From Erysipelotrichaceae bacterium (GTDB lineage Bacteria > Bacillota_I > Bacilli_A > Erysipelotrichales > Erysipelotrichaceae): 18,620 nt of DNA. Shown here piece after piece: positions 13,790-18,620 of this stretch. The notes below the pieces were generated by a model. The model worked only from the letters and a program-made list of their open reading frames with translations. It was not told where the DNA came from and did not search any database. The stretch's first letter is position 1. Each line of letters starts with the position of its first letter. The translations under genes and the position numbers were made by a program. The stretch spans positions 1 to 18,620 of the forward strand of contig DOKQ01000062.1 in assembly GCA_003510215.1 (NCBI GenBank), given 5' to 3'.

Positions 13790-14153
13790 TGGAAACCACC
13801 TTTAGCATTACACAATCGTTTGTTTCATAAAACACAAGCAAGTCCACATCACGAATAAAGATTTCAGTACCTGGAGTTTTAACTAATTTTCGCTGAATCA
13901 ATTCTAGACAAAAAGAACTTTCAAAACGGATAAAACAGGATTTTTCGGTTGTTATCTCAGTCACTTCCGCAAGCCGTAATAACGATTTTAGCTGAATCAA
14001 CGCAATATCCGCTTGCACGACTGATGGCTTCATATCTACCCGAGTTAAAAATGTAAGTATATGAATAAAAATGATCACTATGAGTACAAATATCTGCAGA
14101 GCAATAAGTGCTTCCAGCAACATGTAACCCGCATGTGAGTTCTTTACATCCAT
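13749..14153 (-). CDS. comGF: Competence minor pseudopilin ComGF-like
   Basis: From ATG 14153 the protein has 134 residues. The class III-like prepilin motif is AG-YMLLEAL, with cleavage after G9 and Glu14 at +5, followed by a hydrophobic helix to ~35. Three Cys occur in the globular part. The longer frame to 14213 would put 20 polar residues (including DDDTHHHD) before the leader and is rejected. ATG 14153 lies inside the last codons of the 33-codon comGE and has no clear ribosome site, so it probably depends on translational coupling. Member of the pseudopilus needed for DNA uptake. Confidence 0.78.
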   Translation of the reverse strand: MDVKNSHAGYMLLEALIALQIFVLIVIIFIHILTFLTRVDMKPSVVQADIALIQLKSLLRLAEVTEITTEKSCFIRFESSFCLELIQRKLVKTPGTEIFIRDVDLLVFYETNDCVMLKVVSNETIWNQCIYTYN

Positions 14154-14245
14154 ATATAGAGTTTTAACAGAAGAGAAATCATGATGATGAGTATCATCAT
14201 CGCGAGTAGACATTCAATAAGAAGAAATCCTTTACGGCAAAACAT
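14144..14245 (-). CDS. comGE: Minimal ComGE-like prepilin of 33 residues
   Basis: A complete short reading frame between comGD and comGF: ATG 14245, strong GGGAGG ribosome site four bases upstream, stop TAA 14144-14146. It starts MFCRKGFLLIECLLAMMI, a textbook prepilin leader with cleavage after G6, Phe +1 and Glu at +5 (E11). It then ends after a hydrophobic helix (...LLLKLYIWM). Bacillus ComGE is about 115 residues, so the whole globular domain is missing. It overlaps comGD by 14 bases and comGF by 10 bases, the layout of a functional, coupled gene. Position in the operon is that of comGE. It could be a decayed gene kept for coupling or a working mini-pilin. Confidence 0.75.
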   Translation of the reverse strand: MFCRKGFLLIECLLAMMILIIMISLLLKLYIWM

Positions 14246-14540
14246 AAAACCTCCCTGCACCTAACGTAATAGTGCATGTATACACATCATTGATACGTAT
14301 GGTCATCGCCTGATTGACATTGCCAGAAGCATTAAATCGAACCCGGTTATCCAATGGAAAGACTGTATATTTCTTGTGAGCCATCGCATGCATCTGTGTA
14401 AGTAATAGGGTTTGCTCAAAGTTTTTAATCGATGATATTTTGGGTGGCATGCGTACTGGAAGAGTAATGAAAATCATGGATAGTATAAAGAAAACACAGA
14501 GTAGTTCAATTAGCGAAAATCCTTTAATCGACAACAGCAC
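14232..14540 (-). CDS. comGD: Competence pseudopilin ComGD
   Basis: About 102 residues with the prepilin signature KG-FSLIELL (cleavage after Gly, Glu at +5), a helix to ~30 and a small C-terminal beta domain. The start is a non-ATG codon: GTG 14540 lies only 2 bases after AAAGGAGG, so TTG 14534 (8-base spacing) is an equal candidate. The gene overlaps comGC by 17 bases or 11 bases depending on this choice. It lacks the larger C-terminal part of Bacillus ComGD (~143 residues). Confidence 0.85.
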   Translation of the reverse strand: MLLSIKGFSLIELLCVFFILSMIFITLPVRMPPKISSIKNFEQTLLLTQMHAMAHKKYTVFPLDNRVRFNASGNVNQAMTIRINDVYTCTITLGAGRFYVLP

Positions 14541-14817
14541 GACCTCCTTTTATGGAAATTTCACTTCCATGCTGACAATATTTATGATTTGCACGAAGAA
14601 AGTCTTCTGCTATAAGGACATCAATTGAACTTGGTGAACTCTGATACTCAATCTGATATTGCAGTATAGCAGCATCCACCACAGTCAACTGTGCTTCACA
14701 TCCACTTTTACGAATGATAGATGTTACTTTGGATATATTGGGAATAGTTAGTAAGACCAGCAAGGCAATGGCCAGTAAAACAATCATCATTTCCATCAGT
14801 GTAAAACCTTTTCTCAT
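14524..14817 (-). CDS. comGC: Major competence pseudopilin ComGC
   Basis: Main subunit of the competence pilus that binds and draws in external DNA. It has 97 residues, usual size. The prepilin leader MRKG is followed by FTLMEMMIVLLAIALL, with Glu9 at +5 and a basic residue before the cleavage Gly; processing would need a ComC peptidase encoded elsewhere. Cys40 and Cys81 are positioned for the intramolecular disulfide known in ComGC. AAAGGAGA precedes ATG 14817, 13 bases after the comGB stop. Confidence 0.96.
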   Translation of the reverse strand: MRKGFTLMEMMIVLLAIALLVLLTIPNISKVTSIIRKSGCEAQLTVVDAAILQYQIEYQSSPSSIDVLIAEDFLRANHKYCQHGSEISIKGGRAVVD

Positions 14818-14830
14818 AAGTGGTCTCCTT

Positions 14831-15799
14831 TCAAAACTGATTGAGTATGTGCTGGAGTGGAATTGATATGATTCGATAACTTACTGCTAGTGTGATGATT
14901 ACGATGAAATAGGAAATCAGTTTAATAATCATTAAACTCTTCTGATATGATTGAAGCAGTAAATTGGTTTCAAGTGAAATATACTCTTCAAAAGCCATGG
15001 ACAAATCATGACCAATCTCTCCCTTAATGACATATTGGGTTAATAGCTTAGAGTGACTTAGTTGTTTAAGTGCATCCTCAAGAGATCTTCCCTGCTTAAG
15101 TAAATCAAGCATCTGATAGGCCATCTGATGAACCAGTGGCCACCTTCGAAACTGGAGCATGACCTCAAGAGATTGCTTGGTTGAAACACCTGTTTTCATA
15201 AGATAATGAAATCCGATGATAAACCATAAATGACTTATTCGATGTATCTGAAGAAATGAAACACGAGAAAGTGACTGAACATACAACTGATTTCGAAATT
15301 CATTATTTAAGACGTGCAAATGAATCATCACAAGCGATAAAAGCAGAACCAGAACCAACCAGAAAATCAAATATAGAAGGTAAACAAAAAGTTCCTCAAT
15401 TACTGGTGGTTTGTCCGTAAATGATTTAACCTGAGGTAAGAAAAAATGATACAGAAACATCACGGTAGCAAGTGAGCACAGATAGAGCATACATGGATAT
15501 AAAAAAGAAACCATTATACACTTCTTAAACTTTTGCTTCAGATGTTCATACTCCAAATAGAACTCACACATGGCTTCATACGAAATCACATTTACCAGAA
15601 GTCTCTTGAGTTCAGGCTCTTTTTTGTATAGAAGTGAGGCAAACTCATCTAAGTTGGTAAACGGAAAAGTTACATATTCCTTGAGTTGTTGAAACGAGAA
15701 CTGATGATGTAAAAGAAGCTGGATTGTCTTTACGTCCATCATACTGATGCTCTGATTAACCCAGTAGCGATAAAATCTGGTTTCTTTGATAGATTTCAT
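14831..15799 (-). CDS. comGB: Competence pilus inner-membrane platform protein ComGB
   Basis: T2SSF/PilC-type polytopic protein that anchors the pilus motor. From 15799 it has 322 residues. Two related cytoplasmic T2SSF-like segments occur (about 30-85 and 190-270), and membrane helices at ~97-125, ~135-165 and ~275-305. The start is uncertain: ATG 15820 has no ribosome site; 15799 has a weak AAGGGC; ATG 15742, just after the comGA stop, is also possible. With 15799 it overlaps comGA by 44 bases. Several aromatic and Leu-rich stretches fit a membrane protein. Confidence 0.9.
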   Translation of the reverse strand: MKSIKETRFYRYWVNQSISMMDVKTIQLLLHHQFSFQQLKEYVTFPFTNLDEFASLLYKKEPELKRLLVNVISYEAMCEFYLEYEHLKQKFKKCIMVSFLYPCMLYLCSLATVMFLYHFFLPQVKSFTDKPPVIEELFVYLLYLIFWLVLVLLLSLVMIHLHVLNNEFRNQLYVQSLSRVSFLQIHRISHLWFIIGFHYLMKTGVSTKQSLEVMLQFRRWPLVHQMAYQMLDLLKQGRSLEDALKQLSHSKLLTQYVIKGEIGHDLSMAFEEYISLETNLLLQSYQKSLMIIKLISYFIVIITLAVSYRIISIPLQHILNQF

Positions 15800-16625
15800 A
15801 CATTGCCCTTCGTTTGCCATTCACAATGGCGAGATCCTGAATCACAATAGCACTAACAACATCTTTGAGCTGCTGTGGACGACACCCCAAATCAAACAGA
15901 CGACCTATGACTTTTTCAACTGTATCAGCATGTAAGGTTGCTACCACAAGATGTCCTGTATAACTGCACTGAATGGCTGACTGTGCTTCGCTTTGACGTC
16001 GAATCTCACCGATGCATAGGATATCCGGATCATGTCGAAGTAATTGAGCGATCCCTTCCTGAAACGATAAATGAATCTTCTGCTGGATTTGAATTTGCAT
16101 CAGTTTTGGATAGTACTGCTCAACTGGATCTTCTAGTGTAAAGATACGCTTGTCAGTGAAACTGTTTAGCCAAGTAAACATAGTTGTACTTTTTCCACTT
16201 CCTGTACTTCCGCAGAATAGAATAAGACCCGAGTTTTCATTTCTCAAAAGCTTCAATAAGTGAACTGATTCCTTTTGATCACTCAGCTCAGATAACTCAG
16301 AAATTTTTGATAAGTTCAAGATTCTTAAAACACCACTTTTTGAATAGAAAGTTTCGATAACCGCAAATCTCAGGTATAAGGTGCGCTTGGGTAGTTCGAA
16401 AGAAAACATTCCTGTTTGAGGTAATTTGGAAATGGATAAATCTAGATTCGATCTGAACTTCAAGTAGGTATACAACTCTACATCCTGAAAACTAGACTTG
16501 ACTTCAATCATCCCGTGTATTGTTCGCATGAAAACCCGACACTGCTTTGATTGAATCTGAATATGTATGTCGGTGGCCTTTTTCAGAATGGCCTGTAAAA
16601 GTAAGTGTTCCAAACGCTCTTCCAT
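15756..16625 (-). CDS. comGA: Competence pilus assembly ATPase ComGA
   Basis: Cytoplasmic hexameric ATPase of the GspE/PilB superfamily that powers pseudopilus assembly. The 289 residues hold Walker A GSTGSGKST (139-147), Asp box TLEDPVE (163-169), Walker B DPDILCIGEI (199-208) and His box TGHLVVATLHA (223-233). It is shorter than Bacillus ComGA (~356) because the C-terminal part is compact and no CxxC zinc motif is seen. ATG 16625 has only a weak GGTGAT upstream. The operon begins here after a terminator and has no clear sigma-A promoter, suggesting condition-specific transcription. Confidence 0.95.
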   Translation of the reverse strand: MEERLEHLLLQAILKKATDIHIQIQSKQCRVFMRTIHGMIEVKSSFQDVELYTYLKFRSNLDLSISKLPQTGMFSFELPKRTLYLRFAVIETFYSKSGVLRILNLSKISELSELSDQKESVHLLKLLRNENSGLILFCGSTGSGKSTTMFTWLNSFTDKRIFTLEDPVEQYYPKLMQIQIQQKIHLSFQEGIAQLLRHDPDILCIGEIRRQSEAQSAIQCSYTGHLVVATLHADTVEKVIGRLFDLGCRPQQLKDVVSAIVIQDLAIVNGKRRAMYEIYQRNQILSLLG

Positions 16626-16667
16626 AACATCACCACTACCCTATACTCAAAAAACAGATTTATCCCT

Positions 16668-16695
16668 AAAAAAAACTCCTGATGTTACTCAGGAG
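16668..16695 (-). terminator. Intrinsic terminator between the LPXTG remnant and comGA
   Basis: Perfect 7-bp stem CTCCTGA / TCAGGAG (16689-16695, 16676-16682) with a 6-base loop and eight T on the - strand. It isolates the comG operon from upstream transcription. Confidence 0.92.
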
Positions 16696-16706
16696 CTTTA
16701 AATCTT

Positions 16707-17324
16707 CTAGTTGTATTCTTCTTCTTTTTTACTGATAAGCAGTAACATGATTCCTAGTAACAATGTGCCATAAGCAATGTTAATCCATCCACCATCTCGA
16801 GTGTCAGGAAGATCATCATCGTCACCAAGTACTTCTGCCCTATCAGCATACAATGTAATATCTCGACCTGGCATATCGGAGAATTCATCAAATTCTATGG
16901 TCAATTCTTCATCGATGAACCAACCTTGGAAAATGTATCCTTCTTTCGCAATCACTACTTTCGCAATCGAATCGCCTTCTTTAAATTCAACACTTGGTAC
17001 GGTTAGTCCAGGCATATTCGTTACATAGGTTAATGTAAAGATATCATCGTCTTCACCTAGAACTTCAGACCATTGAGCATATACATAAATGTCTTCTGCT
17101 GGTAAGTTATCAAGACCACCAAGGTAATCTGTTGTACCAGCCGCATCAATTGTCCAACCATCAAAGGTATAGCCTGTACGAGTAAAAGTTGTTCCTACAA
17201 AACTTCCACCAATGTTGAAGTTTAGAACCACATTAACTTATTCTCCCCAATTAGGATCAAAGGTAAATGTGTAATCAATCGCTTCCCATTGAGCGAAAAC
17301 TTCAATATTCTGAGCAGATGGTGA
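16707..17324 (-). pseudogene. Remnant of an LPXTG surface protein with Listeria-Bacteroides repeats
   Basis: The 3' end of a wall-anchored repeat protein. In one frame, from 17324 down, a partial repeat (SAQNIEVFAQWEAIDYTFTF) runs into a TAA at 17238-17240, then two further repeats (GYTFDGW... and GYIFQGW...), each ending at an A-x-W-type strand and EVLG-D-D-D linker. A sorting-signal-like tail follows: LPDTRD, a hydrophobic helix, and KKEEEYN. Signs of decay: the in-frame TAA; Arg in place of the sorting-motif Gly (CGA for GGA); DR in the second repeat where the first has QW (AGG for TGG); another TAA directly upstream at 17325-17327; and no signal peptide or N-terminal domain. A 174-residue frame from GTG 17231 remains open but would not be exported. 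Confidence 0.85.
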
Positions 17325-17352
17325 TTATATCACTTTTCACACTCATTGCAAA
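17324..17352 (-). promoter_or_regulatory. Promoter-like sequence at the truncated edge of the LPXTG remnant
   Basis: TTTGCA (17347-17352), a 17-base spacer and TATAAT (17324-17329) on the - strand, with TG one base before the -10 box. It abuts the first recognisable repeat codons, so it is not the natural promoter of a full-length surface protein and may be a chance or deletion-derived junction. Confidence 0.45.
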
Positions 17353-17390
17353 CATAATACTCTTTAAATGAGTGCAGTTAATTTTACTTT

Positions 17391-17987
17391 TTAAAGGTAT
17401 GGATTATACTTGCGCTCATAGCCCAAAGTCGTCTTTGGACCATGTCCTGGCAGGATGGTTAACTCATCCTTCATTGATAGAATCATCTGAAGCGATTTTA
17501 TGATTTTAGATTGACTTCCACGATACAAATCCGTTCGGCCAATACTTGTTTTAAACAGTAAGTCACCAGAAAAAAGAACATCATTGATATGATAGCAAAC
17601 AGAACCTTCACTGTGCCCCGGCGTATGAATAACAGAAATCAGATACGAACCTATACGCAGTATTCCATCTTCAATTGTTACGACAAGCTCACTTAATCGC
17701 AGATTACGCTGCATACTATAATTCTTTTTCGGATCTTCAAGCATTTCAGCATCATCCACATGAATGTACACTGGACAATCAAAGTGTTTTGAAAGAAACT
17801 CAGCACCACCAAAATGATCAAAATGTCCATGTGTCAGCAGGATAGCCAGCACGGTTTGATCAGGTTCAATCGATTGAGCAATTAGCTCACCTTTGGCAGA
17901 CGGGTCAATAATTAATATTTCATGACCTTCGGATACAATGTAACAGTTGGTCTGAAATGGCCCTAAAGATAATGTTTTTATATCCAT
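17391..17987 (-). CDS. MBL-fold hydrolase, glyoxalase II-like (YqgX type)
   Basis: Cytoplasmic metallo-beta-lactamase-fold hydrolase with a two-metal site; the physiological substrate is uncertain (thioesters such as S-lactoyl conjugates are usual for the family). The 198 residues show H53-x-H55-x-D57-H58 (in THGHFDHFGG), H125 (in HTPGHSEGS), D142 (in FSGDLLF) and H182 (in LPGHGP). The start MDIKTLSLGPFQTNCYI is typical for the group. It lies between rpmG and comGA, as does yqgX in the Bacillus order. No clear ribosome binding site precedes ATG 17987, and the rpmG terminator sits 16 bases upstream. Confidence 0.92.
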   Translation of the reverse strand: MDIKTLSLGPFQTNCYIVSEGHEILIIDPSAKGELIAQSIEPDQTVLAILLTHGHFDHFGGAEFLSKHFDCPVYIHVDDAEMLEDPKKNYSMQRNLRLSELVVTIEDGILRIGSYLISVIHTPGHSEGSVCYHINDVLFSGDLLFKTSIGRTDLYRGSQSKIIKSLQMILSMKDELTILPGHGPKTTLGYERKYNPYL

Positions 17988-18002
17988 AATATATCAGATA
18001 GC

Positions 18003-18022
18003 AAAAAAAGCCGAAAGGCTTT
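18003..18022 (-). terminator. Intrinsic terminator of rpmG
   Basis: Stem AAAGCC / GGCTTT with a TTTC loop and a run of T on the - strand, starting right after the rpmG stop. It lies between rpmG and the MBL hydrolase gene. Confidence 0.85.
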
Positions 18023-18023
18023 C

Positions 18024-18173
18024 TTACTTTTTCTCCTTATGAGCAGTTTTTTTATTACAACGGGGGCAATATTTGTTCACAGTCATACGTTCAGGTTTCT
18101 TACGTTTGTTACGAGTTCCAATATAGTTTTCTTCACTACACTCAGAACACTTGAAAGTGATTTGATCTCTCAT
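18024..18173 (-). CDS. rpmG: Large ribosomal subunit protein bL33
   Basis: A 49-residue basic protein of the 50S subunit. It begins MRDQITFKCSECSEENYIGT and ends KKTAHKEKK. Four cysteines in two CxxC pairs (C9/C12 and C36/C39) form a zinc ribbon, so this is the zinc-binding form of bL33 rather than the cysteine-free form induced in zinc shortage. AGGAGG precedes ATG 18173 at good spacing. It has its own promoter and terminator, consistent with strong separate expression. Confidence 0.97.
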   Translation of the reverse strand: MRDQITFKCSECSEENYIGTRNKRKKPERMTVNKYCPRCNKKTAHKEKK

Positions 18174-18200
18174 GTCACAACCTCCTCTTAATGCTTAAAT

Positions 18201-18229
18201 AGTATAACATATACAAATTTAGATTGCTA
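18201..18229 (-). promoter_or_regulatory. Extended -10 promoter for rpmG
   Basis: TGTTATACT on the - strand (TATACT at 18201-18206 with upstream TG). A weak -35 match, TAGCAA, lies 17 bases further up at 18224-18229. Predicted start is ~18194, about 20 bases before ATG 18173. Confidence 0.55.
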
Positions 18230-18230
18230 G

Positions 18231-18620
18231 TTATTCGTACTTATATTTAAGAATTTCTGCGGTTATATTCAAACATAGATTTGACTGTAACCGATCATTC
18301 CACGAATTTGGAATTGCACATGAGATTGCTACTTCTGGAGCATCATAAGGTGCATACGCCACTAGCGTTGAATTTGGGGATTGTTCCCCTGTCGGTGTCG
18401 TTGCCTGAGCAGTACCTGTTTTAGCTGCAATCGGCGTATTGAAGTTCGTCAATGCACTTCGACAAAGACCTATGGTCACACAATCTCTAAACCCGGTCTG
18501 AATTCGATCCAATGCGTTCTGATTATCCAAAATGGAAAGTACTTTAACCTCATTTTGATATGTAACAGTATTTGTACCCGACCATACAGCTGAGGTTGCA
18601 ACCCGAGGAGCGACACGAAT
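18231..18620 (-). CDS. Class B penicillin-binding protein, C-terminal transpeptidase part (partial)
   Basis: The reading frame runs off the right edge; 129 C-terminal residues are present. The KTGTA motif (AAKTGTAQ, residues ~65-72 of the fragment) is the third active-site motif of penicillin-binding transpeptidases, which crosslink peptidoglycan outside the membrane. Upstream, RVAPRVATS matches the segment that follows the second motif in class B enzymes. The C-terminus is short after the final helix (ITAEILKYKYE) with no PASTA domain. In Bacillus, pbpA lies in the same neighbourhood as rpmG. An internal TTG at 18530 is not the true start. Confidence 0.88.
   Translation of the reverse strand: MRVAPRVATSAVWSGTNTVTYQNEVKVLSILDNQNALDRIQTGFRDCVTIGLCRSALTNFNTPIAAKTGTAQATTPTGEQSPNSTLVAYAPYDAPEVAISCAIPNSWNDRLQSNLCLNITAEILKYKYE

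Noticed and set aside
14183..14201. Perfect 8-bp inverted repeat GATGATGA / TCATCATC with a 3-base loop
   Set aside because: It is explained by the Met/Ile codons of the comGE helix and lacks a T tract; it may fold in RNA, but I see no separate evidence of function.
1..18620. CRISPR array, tRNA, rRNA, insertion sequence or defence system
   Set aside because: No regularly spaced repeats, cloverleaf-like sequences, transposase frames or recognisable defence proteins were seen on either strand.

Overview
This is chromosomal DNA from a low-GC Gram-positive bacterium (Bacillota). The evidence is the complete comG competence-pilus operon, an ECF riboflavin transporter under an FMN riboswitch, a YugP-type membrane protease, a CarD-like regulator, the xerD-deoB pair, and gene orders shared with Bacillus (cmk/der/gpsA/HU; PBP/rpmG/MBL hydrolase/comG; M24 peptidase/efp). 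The absent spore genes, the ECF transporter, the Listeria-Bacteroides-repeat LPXTG remnant and the compact proteins suggest an Erysipelotrichia-like lineage. That placement is an inference, not a sequence match.

Layout. On the + strand, a partial upstream gene, xerD and deoB end at a probably bidirectional terminator (~2159-2187). Everything after that is on the - strand, so in transcription order it reads from right to left: the C-terminus of a class B penicillin-binding protein, rpmG (49 aa), an MBL-fold hydrolase, a decayed LPXTG surface-protein remnant, comGA-GB-GC-GD-GE-GF-GG, an M24 peptidase and efp, the FMN riboswitch with ribU, a frameshifted GNAT acetyltransferase, a carD-like gene, then a long housekeeping cluster. 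That cluster is an unknown membrane-anchored protein, cmk, der, gpsA, HU, a zinc protease, a short CCA-type nucleotidyltransferase, and two unknown membrane/exported proteins with paired cysteines.

Regulation visible in the DNA. Sigma-A-like promoters with near-consensus boxes precede the M24 peptidase, ribU, the GNAT pseudogene, carD and HU. Extended -10 promoters precede the unknown protein upstream of cmk, and rpmG. Intrinsic terminators follow rpmG, the LPXTG remnant, efp, ribU and HU. A terminator-like hairpin also lies inside the carD leader, between its promoter and its ribosome binding site. The comG operon has no recognisable sigma-A promoter after the preceding terminator, so it may use a competence-specific factor.

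Most notable points: (1) EF-P has lost the PGKG tip and carries Met where the modified Lys should be; (2) comGE is reduced to a 33-residue prepilin helix that overlaps both neighbouring genes; (3) the carD leader looks like an attenuator; (4) the CCA-type nucleotidyltransferase has the catalytic head and neck but almost no tRNA-binding body; (5) a surface protein is caught in mid-decay. I did not find a defence system, CRISPR array, insertion sequence, tRNA or rRNA. No stretch longer than 300 bases lacks a gene or an RNA element.
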